Source: Pseudazoarcus pumilus (GTDB lineage Bacteria; Pseudomonadota; Gammaproteobacteria; Burkholderiales; Rhodocyclaceae). Taken from it: a stretch of 64,000 bases of DNA. A model generated the notes under the pieces. That model was not told the DNA's origin. It saw only the letters and a list, made by a program, of their open reading frames with translations, and ran no database searches. The position numbers and the translations under genes are program-made. The DNA is taken from assembly GCF_002872475.1 (NCBI RefSeq), contig NZ_CP025682.1, forward strand, positions 1,178,001 to 1,242,000. Reading direction: 5' to 3'. This document shows, in pieces, positions 26,056 to 35,658 of the stretch; position 1 is the stretch's first letter, and every line of letters starts with the position of its first letter.

Positions 26056-26916
26056 TCAGCCGTTGAGCGATGCGAGCAGTTCGCGTCGGCCGGAGTCGAC
26101 TTCGGCGAGCATCTGTTGCAGCGCTTCGGGTTCGGTGGCACTGCCGGCGAGCGCGTCGGTGAGGCTGGGGCTGCCGCGGCCGAGCAGGCTGTCGAAGGGG
26201 TTGGGCGACTCGGTCGCGACGCGGGCGATCTGCAGCGTATGGGTGAGTGAGGTGGGTGGCCAGGCCTCGATCAGCGGGTCTTCCTGGCGGAATGCGTCGA
26301 GGATGGTCTCGGGCATGCCGAAGACCTCGAGGATGGCGCGGCCGACCGGCGCATGCCAGGTGCTGACGAATTCGGCGAAGCGGTCCATGTCCTGTTCCAG
26401 CGCGGGGTATTCGCCGGCGCGCGCGAGCAGGAAGAACTGGCCGATGTCGACCATCATGCCGGCAAACATCGCGGTGTCCGGATTGGCGGCGCGCGTCTCG
26501 CGTGCGATCACGTGCGACCAGCAGGCGACGTCGACCGAATGCATCCACAGCCCGGTGGCGATGAGCTTCATGGTGTGCGAGCGGAAATCCTGCGCCACCT
26601 GTTCGGCGGCCACCGCGAAGGCCAGGCAGCGCAGGGAGTCGAGCCCGATGCGGCGCACCGCGTCGTTGACCCCGGTGACCGGGTTGCCATAGGGGTTCAT
26701 CACGACGGAGTTGGCCATGCGTACGGCCTTGGCCGCGAGCACCGGCTCGGCGCGCACGACGACCGCGATGTCGTCGAGAGAGGAGTCCGGGTCGTCGGCG
26801 ATGGTCTTGATGCGCACCGACAAATCGAGCACGGTGGGGAAGTTCAGCTGCCCTTCGAGCATCTCGCGCTCGATGCGCTCACCGAAGGCGCGCAACTGCG
26901 AATCGAAGTCGTGCAT
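26056..26916 (-). CDS. HDOD domain protein
   Basis: 286 residues of a HDOD (HD-related output) domain. Features include FPTVLDLSVRIKTIADDP, a conserved AEPVLAAKAVRMANS segment with the LSxxV-type helix, and LRCLAFAVAAEQ. The catalytic HD metal ligands are absent, as normal for HDOD. Such proteins link two-component or c-di-GMP signalling to motility and chemosensing, which fits the HD-GYP and hybrid kinase genes a few kb away. It is transcribed alone. Confidence 0.82.
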   Translation of the reverse strand: MHDFDSQLRAFGERIEREMLEGQLNFPTVLDLSVRIKTIADDPDSSLDDIAVVVRAEPVLAAKAVRMANSVVMNPYGNPVTGVNDAVRRIGLDSLRCLAFAVAAEQVAQDFRSHTMKLIATGLWMHSVDVACWSHVIARETRAANPDTAMFAGMMVDIGQFFLLARAGEYPALEQDMDRFAEFVSTWHAPVGRAILEVFGMPETILDAFRQEDPLIEAWPPTSLTHTLQIARVATESPNPFDSLLGRGSPSLTDALAGSATEPEALQQMLAEVDSGRRELLASLNG

Positions 26917-26961
26917 GAAAACTCCGGTGCGGCGCGTGTGCCGCGGCTGGTTGTGGGGTAC

Positions 26962-27375
26962 TCAGAATTCGCAGCGCGCGCCGAGGGCCTCGATGCCGGC
27001 GCGTGCAATCTGCGCGTCCTCGAAGGGCTTGACGCCGGACACACCTACGGCGCCCACCAGCTCGCCGTCGACGATGATCATCTCGCCCCCCTCGATGCAC
27101 TGTACCGGCAGATGCAGGCCGGCGGTGCGCCCGCCATTGACCATGTCTTCGAGCAGCTTGCTGGAGCGGCGCGCGTGCACGCAGGCGCGCGCCTTCTCGG
27201 GCGCGACGGTGATGCTCATCAGCGGTGCCTCGTCCAGGCGTTGCAGCCACATCAGGTGTCCGCCGTGGTCGGCCACGGCGATGACGACGTTCCAGCCATT
27301 GCGAACGGCCTCGGCCTCGGCGGCGGCGGCGATCGTGCGGGCGTCTTCGAGGGAGAGGATCTGGCGCGTCTTCAT
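26962..27375 (-). CDS. GlcG/HbpS-family protein
   Basis: 137 residues of the GlcG/HbpS-like fold: LEDARTIAAAAEAEAVRNGW at the start, VVIAVADHGGHLMWLQRLDE, and the GVSGVKPFEDAQIARAGIEA end. Relatives occur beside glycolate and glyoxylate genes, and Streptomyces HbpS binds haem. It closes the minus-strand glyoxylate operon, 25 bp after ttuD. Its biochemical role in such operons is not established. Confidence 0.8.
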   Translation of the reverse strand: MKTRQILSLEDARTIAAAAEAEAVRNGWNVVIAVADHGGHLMWLQRLDEAPLMSITVAPEKARACVHARRSSKLLEDMVNGGRTAGLHLPVQCIEGGEMIIVDGELVGAVGVSGVKPFEDAQIARAGIEALGARCEF

Positions 27376-27400
27376 CGGGCGGGCTCCGGGCGGCTGGGTG

Positions 27401-28660
27401 TCAGGGCAAGAGGATCGCACGAAAATCGTTGACGTTGGTCAGCGTCGGACCGGTGACGACGGAGTCGCCGAGCTTCTCGAAGAAGCCATGGCCGTCGTTC
27501 TCGGCGAGTGCGTCGCGCGGGCGCATGCCCATCTTCCAGGCGCGCGCTAGTGTGTCCGGCGTGGCGATGGCGCCGGCGATCTCCTCGAGCCCGTCGACGC
27601 CGTCGGTGTCGCCGGCGAGCGCGTACACCTCTTCCATGCCGTCGAGCTCGATGGCGAGCGAGAGCAGGAATTCTACGTTGCGCCCGCCACGACCTTCGCC
27701 CTTGACGGTGACGGTGGTCTCGCCGCCCGACAGGATCACGCACGGGCGCGTGAACGGCTGTTCGCGCGTGGCCACCTGGTGGGTGATGCCGGCGAAGACC
27801 TTGCCGACGTCCTTGGCCTCGCCCTCGATGGTGTCGCCGAGGATCACCGGGGTGATGCCGGCCTTGCGGGCCACTTCGGCCGCCGCTTCCAGTGCCATTT
27901 GCGGTGTCGCGATGAGATGCGTGACATTGCCGGCCAGACGCGCATCGCCCGGCTTGACGCTCTCGCCAGCGTCCGAATCCAGATAGCGCATCGCGGCGGC
28001 AGGCACGTCGATGCCATAGCGGCGCAGGATGTCACGCGCGTCCTCGCGCGTCGTGGGGTCCGGCACGGTGGGGCCGGAGGCGATGTCCATGGGATTGTCG
28101 CCCGGAACGTCGGAGATCAGCAGGTTTACGACGCGTGCCGGATGACAGGCCGCGGCCAGGCGTCCGCCCTTGATCTGCGAGAGATGGCGACGCACGCAGT
28201 TCATCTCGGAGATGTTGGCGCCCGAGCGCAGCAGGGCGCGGTTGATGGCCTGCTTGTCCTCGAGCGTGATGCCTTCGCCCGGCAAGGGCAGCAGGGCCGA
28301 GCCACCGCCCGAGATCAGGCAGATCACCAGATCGTCCTCGGTCAGCCCCTGCACGGTCTCCAGAATGCGGCGCGAGGCGTCCAGCCCGGCCTGGTCGGGC
28401 ACCGGGTGGGCGGCCTCGAGGATTTCCACTTTCCGGCACGGCACGGCATAGCCGTAGCGCGTGACGACCACGCCGGAGAGTTCGCCCGGCCAGTGCTTTT
28501 CGAGCGCGCGCGCCATCTCGGCCGAGGCCTTGCCGGCGCCGATGACGATGGTGCGCCCGCGCGGCGGCTCGGGCAGGAAACGCGGGATGCAGTGCTCGGG
28601 CTGGGCGGCGAGGATGGCCGCGTCGAACATCTGGCGCAGCAACTGACGGGGATCGGACAT
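27401..28660 (-). CDS. ttuD: Glycerate 2-kinase / hydroxypyruvate reductase family (MOFRL) TtuD
   Basis: 419 residues, ATG at 28660. N-terminal nucleotide-binding stretch GRTIVIGAGKASAEMARALE, the CLISGGGSALLPLPGEGITL loop, and the C-terminal MOFRL block reading SGGETTVTVKGEGRGGRNVE identify COG2379. Members were first named hydroxypyruvate reductase but many are ATP-dependent D-glycerate 2-kinases. Here it should feed the product of the Gcl/Hyi pathway into 2-phosphoglycerate. No separate tartronate semialdehyde reductase gene is present. Confidence 0.85.
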   Translation of the reverse strand: MSDPRQLLRQMFDAAILAAQPEHCIPRFLPEPPRGRTIVIGAGKASAEMARALEKHWPGELSGVVVTRYGYAVPCRKVEILEAAHPVPDQAGLDASRRILETVQGLTEDDLVICLISGGGSALLPLPGEGITLEDKQAINRALLRSGANISEMNCVRRHLSQIKGGRLAAACHPARVVNLLISDVPGDNPMDIASGPTVPDPTTREDARDILRRYGIDVPAAAMRYLDSDAGESVKPGDARLAGNVTHLIATPQMALEAAAEVARKAGITPVILGDTIEGEAKDVGKVFAGITHQVATREQPFTRPCVILSGGETTVTVKGEGRGGRNVEFLLSLAIELDGMEEVYALAGDTDGVDGLEEIAGAIATPDTLARAWKMGMRPRDALAENDGHGFFEKLGDSVVTGPTLTNVNDFRAILLP

Positions 28661-28786
28661 GGTCGGAGATTCCTGGGGGCGTTGAACGTACGACACGCGC
28701 CGGCTTGTGGCGCGGCGCGTGTCGGGATTGTTGCACGGCGCGGGCCGGCGCGGAGAGCGCCGCCGCGTCGGTGCGCCTGGAACGGC

Positions 28787-29566
28787 TTACTTGGTGAGCG
28801 CTTCGCGCCAGCCCATGCCGGCCGAGGTGTTGCCGGCCGGCTTGTACTCGCAGCCGATCCAGCCGTCGTAGCCGGCGCCGTCGAGGGCCTTGAACAGGAA
28901 GGCGTAGTTGATCTCGCCGGTGCCCGGTTCGTTGCGGCCGGGGTTGTCGGCCAGCTGCACGTGGGCGATGCGCGCCTGATGCGCCTTGAAGGTGTTGGTC
29001 AGCTCACCCTCCATGCGCTGGGCATGGTAGATGTCGTACTGGATGAACAGGTTGTCCGAACCCACTTCGTCGAGAATCGCGGCGGCCTGGGCGGTGTAGC
29101 ACAGGAAGAAGCCCGGGATGTCGAAGGTGTTGATGGGCTCGATCAGCAGGCGGATGCCGGCGGCCTTGAGCTTGTCGGCGGCGAACTTGAGGTTGGACAC
29201 GAAGGTCGCGTGCGCCTGTTCCTGGCTGACGCCCTCGGGCACCTTGCCGGCGAGGCAGTTGACCTGCTTGCAGCCCAGCGCCGTGGCGTACTCGATGGCC
29301 TGGTCCACGCCCTTCTTGAACTCCTCGACGCGATCCGGATGGCACGCGATGCCGCGCTCGCCCGCGCCCCAGTCACCGGCCGGCAGGTTGTGCAGTACCT
29401 GGGTCAGGCCGTGTTCCTTGAGCTTGGCGGCCAGGTCGGCAGCCGCGTAGGGGTAGGGGAAGAGGTACTCGACGCCCTTGAAGCCGTCGTCGGCGGCGGC
29501 CTTGAAGCGATCCATGAAATCGACTTCGTTGTAGAGCATGGTGAGGTTGGCAGCGAATTTCGGCAT
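28787..29566 (-). CDS. hyi: Hydroxypyruvate isomerase
   Basis: 259 residues, the usual length. TIM-barrel xylose-isomerase-like fold with MPKFAANLTMLYNEVDFMDR at the start, FKGVEYLFPYPYA, LIEPINTFDIPGFF and YDIYHAQRMEG, all close to known Hyi proteins. It interconverts hydroxypyruvate and tartronate semialdehyde. It follows gcl on the same strand with a 124-bp gap that contains hairpins. Confidence 0.92.
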   Translation of the reverse strand: MPKFAANLTMLYNEVDFMDRFKAAADDGFKGVEYLFPYPYAAADLAAKLKEHGLTQVLHNLPAGDWGAGERGIACHPDRVEEFKKGVDQAIEYATALGCKQVNCLAGKVPEGVSQEQAHATFVSNLKFAADKLKAAGIRLLIEPINTFDIPGFFLCYTAQAAAILDEVGSDNLFIQYDIYHAQRMEGELTNTFKAHQARIAHVQLADNPGRNEPGTGEINYAFLFKALDGAGYDGWIGCEYKPAGNTSAGMGWREALTK

Positions 29567-29646
29567 TGCGGTTCTCCGTGTTCTTGTGCGTTTCGGGAAA
29601 GTGAAAAGGATGGATCACCGTTGTTACGCGGAGTCCATCCTTCTCT

Positions 29647-29682
29647 CGCCCTGACGGGCGAAGCGCCCCGCGAGCGGGGCGC
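29647..29682 (-). promoter_or_regulatory. Two hairpins between gcl and hyi
   Basis: CGCCC-TGAC-GGGCG (29647-29660) and GCGCCCCGC-GA-GCGGGGCGC (29663-29682) lie just after the gcl stop. No T tract follows, so full termination is doubtful. They could set the relative level of gcl and hyi mRNA by attenuation or by protecting the upstream message. Confidence 0.45.
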
Positions 29683-29690
29683 GGGTGCGA

Positions 29691-31463
29691 TTACGCGTTG
29701 GCGGTCGGTGCGTCCTCGGCGGTCTCTGCGACCGGCTCGAACTCGTTGACGCCGTCGATCTCGGTGCCCATCGGGATGTTGGTCACGCGCTCGAGGATGA
29801 CCTCGATGACGACCGGTACCTGATGTTCCTTCATCCACTTGCGCGCCTGCTCGACCGCGGGGGCGAACTCCTTGGGTTCGCGCACGCGGATCGCCTTGAC
29901 GCCCAGGCCCTCGACCACGGCGACGTGATCGACGCCGTAGCCGGCCAGTTCAGGTGCGTTGATGTTGTCGAAGGACAGCTGCACGCAGAAGTCCATCTCG
30001 AAACCACGCTGCGCCTGGCGGATCAGGCCGAGGTAGGAGTTGTTCACCAGAATGTGGATGTAGGGCAGCTTGAACTGCGCACCCACGGCCAGCTCCTCGA
30101 TCAGGAACTGGAAGTCGTAGTCACCCGAGATGCCGACGACTTCACGCTTGGGGTCGGCGGCGACCACGCCCAGCGCGGCCGGAATGGTCCAGCCCAGCGG
30201 GCCGGCCTGGCCGCAGTTGATCCAGTGGCGCGGCTTGTACACGTGCAGATGCTGGGCAGCGGCGATCTGCGACAGGCCAATGGTGGTGACGTAGCAGGTG
30301 TCCTTGCCGAAGACCTGGTTCATCTCCTGATAGACGCGCTGCGGCTTCATCGGCACGTCGTCGAAGTTGGTCTTGCGCTGCATGCCGACGTCGCGCTTGC
30401 GCTCCAGGCACTCGGAGGCCCAGGCCGTACGGTCCTTGAGCTTGCCGGCGGCCTTCATGTCCTTGGCCACGGCGATGAACTGCTCGAGTGCGGCCTTGGC
30501 GCACGAGGCAATACCGAAGTCCGGGCCGAACACGCGGCCGATCTGGGTCGGTTCGATATCGACATGCACGAACTTGCGGTCCTTGGTGAAGACCGGGATG
30601 GAGCCGGTGTGACGGTTGGCCCAGCGGTTGCCGATGCCGAGCACGAAGTCCGAGGCCAGCATCGTGGCGTTGCCGTAGCGGTGCGAGGTCTGCAGACCGA
30701 CCATGCCGGCCATCAGCTTGTGGTCGTCGGGGATGGTGCCCCAGCCCATCAGGGTCGGGATGACCGGAATGCCGGTCAGCTCGGCGAACTCGACCAGCAG
30801 TTCGGAAGCGTCGGCGTTGATCACGCCACCGCCGGAGACGATCAGCGGACGCTCGGCTTCGTTGAGCATCGCCAGCGCCTTTTCGGCCTGGGCGCGGGTG
30901 GCTGCGGGCTTGTACACCGGCAGCGGCTCGTAGGTGTCGATATCGAATTCGATCTCGGCCAGCTGCACGTCCAGCGGCAGGTCGATGAGTACCGGACCGG
31001 GACGGCCCGAGCGCATCACGTGGAAGGCCTGCTGGAACACGCGCGGCACCAGCGCGGCTTCACGCACGGTGACGGCCCACTTGGTGACCGGCTTGGCGAT
31101 CGACTCGATGTCGACGGCCTGGAAGTCTTCCTTGTACAGGCGGGCCAGCGGAGCCTGACCGGTGATGCACAGGATGGGGATGGAGTCGGCCGACGCGGAG
31201 TACAGGCCGGTGATCATGTCGGTGCCGGCCGGCCCCGAGGTGCCGATGCACACGCCGATGTTGCCCGGATTGGTGCGCGTGTAGCCCTCGGCCATGTGCG
31301 AGGCGGCCTCGACGTGGCGGCCGAGGATGTGGCGGATGCTGCCATCCTTGCGCATCGCCGAGTACAGCGGGTTGATCGCGGCGCCGGGAATACCGAACGC
31401 GGTGTCGATGCCTTCCTTGCGCAGTACTGCAATAGCAGCGTCTACGGCTCTCATGCGGGCCAT
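29691..31463 (-). CDS. gcl: Glyoxylate carboligase (tartronate-semialdehyde synthase)
   Basis: 590 residues, ATG at 31463 with AAGGAG upstream. A ThDP-dependent decarboxylase of the acetolactate-synthase family: [35 protein letters not shown]/ThDP regions and the [13 protein letters not shown] metal loop. Residue 51 is Val (GRHVEAASH), the feature that separates glyoxylate carboligase from enzymes with the activating Glu. Two glyoxylates give tartronate semialdehyde and CO2. Confidence 0.95.
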   Translation of the reverse strand: MARMRAVDAAIAVLRKEGIDTAFGIPGAAINPLYSAMRKDGSIRHILGRHVEAASHMAEGYTRTNPGNIGVCIGTSGPAGTDMITGLYSASADSIPILCITGQAPLARLYKEDFQAVDIESIAKPVTKWAVTVREAALVPRVFQQAFHVMRSGRPGPVLIDLPLDVQLAEIEFDIDTYEPLPVYKPAATRAQAEKALAMLNEAERPLIVSGGGVINADASELLVEFAELTGIPVIPTLMGWGTIPDDHKLMAGMVGLQTSHRYGNATMLASDFVLGIGNRWANRHTGSIPVFTKDRKFVHVDIEPTQIGRVFGPDFGIASCAKAALEQFIAVAKDMKAAGKLKDRTAWASECLERKRDVGMQRKTNFDDVPMKPQRVYQEMNQVFGKDTCYVTTIGLSQIAAAQHLHVYKPRHWINCGQAGPLGWTIPAALGVVAADPKREVVGISGDYDFQFLIEELAVGAQFKLPYIHILVNNSYLGLIRQAQRGFEMDFCVQLSFDNINAPELAGYGVDHVAVVEGLGVKAIRVREPKEFAPAVEQARKWMKEHQVPVVIEVILERVTNIPMGTEIDGVNEFEPVAETAEDAPTANA

Positions 31464-31591
31464 GTGCAACTCCTTATAGGGGAAATGTCGGGAAAGGGTT
31501 TGAATTCTTGGCGAATCCGGCAAGGATAGAAGCTTGGCTGGCGCTTCGCAACTGCCGCATAATTCAAGACTGTCGATATCAGGAGTATCGG

Positions 31592-32512
31592 GTGGATCGC
31601 TATACCGAGATCCGCAGCTTCGTTCTGGTGGCGGAGAAGGGCACCTTCGCGGCCGCCTCGGTGGTCGAGGGTGTCACCCCCGTGGTCATGGGGCGACGCC
31701 TCGACGCGCTCGAGGGGCGCCTGGGCGTGAAGCTGATGCACCGTTCCACGCGCGGCCTGTCGCTGACCGATCTGGGCGAACAGTTTCTCGAGCGCGCGCG
31801 CGCCCTGCTGCGCGAGTTCGACGAGGCCGAAGCGAGCATCACGGCCGATCGCAAGACCGTGCGCGGTCACCTCGTGGTGTCGGCGCCGGCGGCCTTCGGA
31901 AGGCGCCACGTTGCGCCGCACGCGCCGGCCTTTCGCGCGCGCTTCCCCGATCTCAAGCTGTCGTTCAACCTGACCGACAGCGTCGCCGACCTGGTGCGCG
32001 AGGGCTACGACATGGCGATTCGCATCGGCGAGGTTACCGATCCGAACTACGTGGCGATCCGGCTGTTTCCGAACCGCCGCGTGATCTGCGCCACGCCGGA
32101 CTACTTCGCGCGTCACGGCAAGCCGCAACGCGTCGAGGATCTGGCCCATCACAACTGCCTGGCCTTCAACCTGCAAGGCGGCCAGCAGCGCGGCTGGACC
32201 TTCCTGCGCGAGGGCAAGCTGGTGGCGGTGAAGGTCTCGGGTGACCTGGACTGCAACGACGGCGAGCTGCTGTTCGACTGGGTCAAGCAGGGTCTGGGCG
32301 TGGGCTGGCGCTCGATGTGGGAGATCCAGGCCGAACTCAAGCGTGGCGAGCTGGTGACCGTGCTCGACGAGTATGCGATGCCCAATTACGACATCCAGGC
32401 CGTGTATCCGCAGCAGCGCTACCTGCCGGCCAAGGTGCGCTTCTTCATCGAGCACCTGCGAAACATCTACAATGCGCCCGGCTACTGGGAGGGGGAGGCT
32501 GCCCTGCCGTGA
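31592..32512 (+). CDS. LysR-family transcriptional regulator, divergent from gcl
   Basis: 306 residues from a GTG at 31592 with AGGAG upstream. N-terminal winged helix-turn-helix ([59 protein letters not shown]) and a C-terminal effector domain ([20 protein letters not shown]). The 128-bp divergent spacer from gcl is the expected control region. It likely activates the glyoxylate operon; the effector is not deduced. Confidence 0.88.
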   Translation: MDRYTEIRSFVLVAEKGTFAAASVVEGVTPVVMGRRLDALEGRLGVKLMHRSTRGLSLTDLGEQFLERARALLREFDEAEASITADRKTVRGHLVVSAPAAFGRRHVAPHAPAFRARFPDLKLSFNLTDSVADLVREGYDMAIRIGEVTDPNYVAIRLFPNRRVICATPDYFARHGKPQRVEDLAHHNCLAFNLQGGQQRGWTFLREGKLVAVKVSGDLDCNDGELLFDWVKQGLGVGWRSMWEIQAELKRGELVTVLDEYAMPNYDIQAVYPQQRYLPAKVRFFIEHLRNIYNAPGYWEGEAALP

Positions 32513-32715
32513 GGAGCTCGAGCCGTCTGGTCCGTCCGCGTCATCCGCTGTTCTGGCTGCTCGTCGCGCTGCAGGTCTTGTCGGGCGTGTTCGCACTGGT
32601 GCTCACGCAGGCCGAGCCGGCCGTCGCGGTGGCGGTGCTGCTCAGTGCGCTGCTCGTTGCCAACGCCAGTGTCAGCGCGTTGATCGTGTGGCGCTTGTGG
32701 CGCGAGCCCGACTGA
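32509..32715 (+). CDS. Small two-helix membrane protein
   Basis: 68 residues from a GTG overlapping the LysR stop (GTGA). Two hydrophobic helices: HPLFWLLVALQVLSGVFALV and AVAVAVLLSALLVANASVSA, with basic flanks. The overlap implies co-translation with the regulator. Function unknown. Confidence 0.5.
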   Translation: MRSSSRLVRPRHPLFWLLVALQVLSGVFALVLTQAEPAVAVAVLLSALLVANASVSALIVWRLWREPD

Positions 32716-32716
32716 T

Positions 32717-33184
32717 TCAGGCCGCGCCGGCAGCGGCCTTGGCGCGCATCTTGGCGCCGACGTAGTCGGCGTGCGAGATGTACAGCAGGCTGGCGACCTT
32801 GCGCATCAGGTGATTCTCGTGCGCGGACAGGTGGCCGTCGGCCCAGGCCACCTGCCACATGTATTCGATGATGCGCACCCGGCGCGCCATGTCGCAGCGG
32901 CGAACGATTTCGGAGGTGAAGCGGTGATAGTCGTAGGCGTCCTCCGAGGTCTCGTGGGCCAGTTCCATCAGGCGCGCGACCTCGTCGTCGGCGAGGTCGA
33001 ACTTCTCGCGCAGCGCGGCGATGGCCGCCTCGCGTTCATCCTCGCGCAGTTCGGTGTCGGCGCGCATGACTTCCACCAGCAGCACGGCCGTTGCCAGTTG
33101 CAGGCTGTGTTCGCCGCGCTCGCTGGGCAGGTTCATGCCGGGGTCGAGTGCGTTGTCGAAAAGATCCTTGAGGGTTTTGAGCAT
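32717..33184 (-). CDS. TerB-like domain protein
   Basis: 155 residues, all-helical. Two repeated helix-acidic-loop units, LLVEVMRADTELREDERE and YMWQVAWADGHLSAHENHL, give the metal-binding pattern of the TerB/DUF533 family. Such proteins occur in tellurite and stress operons and elsewhere. It is convergent with the small membrane protein gene and unlinked to tellurite genes here. Confidence 0.8.
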   Translation of the reverse strand: MLKTLKDLFDNALDPGMNLPSERGEHSLQLATAVLLVEVMRADTELREDEREAAIAALREKFDLADDEVARLMELAHETSEDAYDYHRFTSEIVRRCDMARRVRIIEYMWQVAWADGHLSAHENHLMRKVASLLYISHADYVGAKMRAKAAAGAA

Positions 33185-33222
33185 GGATTTCGCAGGGCAG
33201 GAGTCGAATCGGTGAGCGGACG

Positions 33223-34131
33223 ATGAGCGAGTCGCGTCGCGCCTGGCCGGCGCTGGCGGCCTTCGTGCTGCTGTCGCTGATCTGGGGCTACAACTGGGTC
33301 GTGATGAAGAAGGTACTGCAGTTCGCCGATCCGGTCGACTTCACGGCGCTGCGGGTGATCTTCGGCACGGTCGCGCTGTTCGCGCTGATGCTGCTGCGGC
33401 GCATGCCGCTGCGGCCCGTCGCGCTGGGGCCGACGATCGTGCTCGGCCTGTTGCAGTGCGGCGCCTTCAGTGTGCTGATCCAGCTCGCGCTGGTGCACGG
33501 CGGCGCGGGCAAGACGGCGGTGCTGGTGTACGTGATGCCGTTCTGGCTGCTGCCGATGGCCTGGGCCTTTCTCGGCGAGCGCGTGCGCGGCCTGCAATGG
33601 GTGGCGGTGGCGATGGCGGCGCTGGGGCTGGTGTTCGTGCTCGAGCCGTGGAGCGTGCAGGCGAGTCTCATGTCGAACGCGATTGCGCTGCTGGCAAGCG
33701 TCGTATGGGCCTCGGCCGCGATCTACGCCAAGCGCCTGCGCGCGCGGGTGCGCCTCGAACTGGTCTCGCTGACCGCCTGGCAGATGCTCTTCGGCGCGAT
33801 CGTGCTGGCGGTGTTCGCCTGGCTGTTGCCGTCACGCCCCATCGAACCGACGCCGTATTTCTTCGGTGCCCTGGCCTACAACGCGATTCTCGCCACGGCG
33901 CTGGCCTGGCTGCTGTGGCTGTTTGTGCTCGACCGTCTGCCGGCCGGCGTGGCCGGGCTGTCGTCGCTGGCAGTGCCGGCGGTGGGCGTGCTCTCGGCCT
34001 GGCTGGAGCTGGGCGAGCGCCCGAGCCTGGCCGAAGGCGGCGGGATGATGCTGATCGCGGCCGCTCTGGCGCTGCTGAGCTGGCTGGTGCTGCGGGCGAC
34101 GCCTGCACGTCGCGCCCGGCAGGAGCGTTGA
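33223..34131 (+). CDS. EamA/DMT-family transporter
   Basis: 302 residues with about ten transmembrane helices in two EamA halves. Early motif FVLLSLIWGYNWVVMKKVL and the mid-protein LGERVRGLQWVAVAMAALGL match the RhaT/YedA-like drug/metabolite transporters. The substrate cannot be read from the sequence; such proteins often export amino acids or metabolites. Confidence 0.85.
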   Translation: MSESRRAWPALAAFVLLSLIWGYNWVVMKKVLQFADPVDFTALRVIFGTVALFALMLLRRMPLRPVALGPTIVLGLLQCGAFSVLIQLALVHGGAGKTAVLVYVMPFWLLPMAWAFLGERVRGLQWVAVAMAALGLVFVLEPWSVQASLMSNAIALLASVVWASAAIYAKRLRARVRLELVSLTAWQMLFGAIVLAVFAWLLPSRPIEPTPYFFGALAYNAILATALAWLLWLFVLDRLPAGVAGLSSLAVPAVGVLSAWLELGERPSLAEGGGMMLIAAALALLSWLVLRATPARRARQER

Positions 34132-34442
34132 CGCCCACGGTGCATTCGCGGGACGCCGCGATGACCGTGCGGCGTTCGATGAACCGCAATTACGCTTCGT
34201 GCGCTGTCCGCGATATCCACAATTGTTTCAGGACATGGCGCGGGAATACGCTGCACGGGTCGGAGGTCCGGTGGGTACGCTACGCTGACCGGATCATCGC
34301 CTCGGCAGGACGAGGTCGCGGACCAAGACCGCAGCCGCATCCACTCGGGCGAGACGTCCGCAGAATCAGGCGTTCCGACGTCAGGTCGGGGCGATTGATG
34401 ACCGTAGCACTGTTCGCGGTACCTAAAAGGAGGAGTGAATCC
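34132..34442. other. 311-bp intergenic region before the TRAP operon
   Basis: No coding frame with credible features. It ends with a strong ribosome site (AAAAGGAGGAG) for the DctP gene. It probably holds the TRAP promoter, but I could not place a clear -35/-10 pair. Confidence 0.4.
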
Positions 34443-35591
34443 ATGGAGAACGAAGTCAAGAAAAGCGAGTCCGCAGCCGTCAGCAAGCCGTCGCGTCGCA
34501 AGTTCCTTACGACGGCCTCGGTTGGTGCGGCCGGCGCGGCGATCACCGGTTTTCCGATGATCTCGGTGGCGCAGTCGCCCATCGTGCTCAAGATGCAGGG
34601 TGCGTGGGGCGCGAAGGACGTCTTCAACGAGATGGCCGAGGAGTACGTCAAGCGCGTCAATGAAATGGCCGAAGGCCGCATGCGCATCGACTATCTGGTG
34701 GGCGGCTCGGTGGTCAAGCCGTTCGAGGTCATGGACGCGACCTCCAAGGGCGTGATCGACGCCGGTCACCAGGTTGCCGTGTACTGGTACGGCAAGAGCA
34801 AGGTCGCCTCGCTCTTCGGTTCCGGCCCGGTCAGCGGCTGCGATGCCGCGCAGACGCTGGCGTGGATCCACAAGGAAGGCACGGTCTTCTACAACGAGCT
34901 GGTCAAGAAGCTCGGGCTGGACGTGGTCGGCTTCTTCGCGATGCCGATGCCCACCCAGCCGCTGGGCTGGTTCAAGAATCCGGTCAAGTCGGCCGCCGAC
35001 CTGGACGGCTTCAAGTACCGCACCGTGGGCCTGGCCGCCGACCTGATGCAGGAACTGGGCATGCGTGTGACCCAGCTGCCGGGTGGCGAGATCGTGCCGG
35101 CCATGGAGCGCGGCGTGATCGATGCCTTCGAGTTCAACAACCCGACCTCGGACCGTCGTTTCGGCGCCCAGGACGTGGCCAAGAACTACATGATGGGCAG
35201 CTATCACCAGTCCATGGAGTTCTTCGAGATCCTCTTCAACAAGAAGAAGTACGAGGCGCTCCCGAACGACCTGAAGGCCATCCTGAAGTACGGCGCCGAA
35301 GCGGCTTCCACCGCCAACTATGCGCTGGCGATGGATCTGTACTCGTCCGACCTCGTGAAGTTGCGCGACGAGGACAAGGTCAACATCATCCGCACGCCGC
35401 AGGAAATCTTCGATGCGCAGATCAAGGCCTGGGATACGGTGACGGCCAAGCTCGTCGCCGAGGATCCGTTCTTCGCCAAGGTCTGGGAGTCGCAGAAGAA
35501 CTGGGCAGAGCGTGTCGGCTACTACCACTTCTTCAACAACGCCGACTACAAGGCCGCTTACGAGCACATCTTCGGCAAGCTCGGCTTCTGA
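34443..35591 (+). CDS. TRAP transporter solute-binding protein (DctP family), Tat signal
   Basis: 382 residues. Residues ~16-45 carry a twin-arginine signal (SRRKFLTTASVGAAGAA). The mature part has DctP features: VKRVNEMAEGRMRIDYLVGG, GWFKNPVKSAADLDGFKYRT, and the EMERG-like GEIVPAMERGVIDAFEFNN block with the substrate-binding arginine region. It should be the periplasmic ligand receptor. The closest group by appearance is the TakP-like set that binds keto acids, but the ligand is not determined. Confidence 0.9.
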   Translation: MENEVKKSESAAVSKPSRRKFLTTASVGAAGAAITGFPMISVAQSPIVLKMQGAWGAKDVFNEMAEEYVKRVNEMAEGRMRIDYLVGGSVVKPFEVMDATSKGVIDAGHQVAVYWYGKSKVASLFGSGPVSGCDAAQTLAWIHKEGTVFYNELVKKLGLDVVGFFAMPMPTQPLGWFKNPVKSAADLDGFKYRTVGLAADLMQELGMRVTQLPGGEIVPAMERGVIDAFEFNNPTSDRRFGAQDVAKNYMMGSYHQSMEFFEILFNKKKYEALPNDLKAILKYGAEAASTANYALAMDLYSSDLVKLRDEDKVNIIRTPQEIFDAQIKAWDTVTAKLVAEDPFFAKVWESQKNWAERVGYYHFFNNADYKAAYEHIFGKLGF

Positions 35592-35658
35592 TCGGGCACC
35601 TCGCATCAACACGGCGACGGGCTCCGGCCTGTCGCCGTGTCTCCCGGAGCGGCACTGA

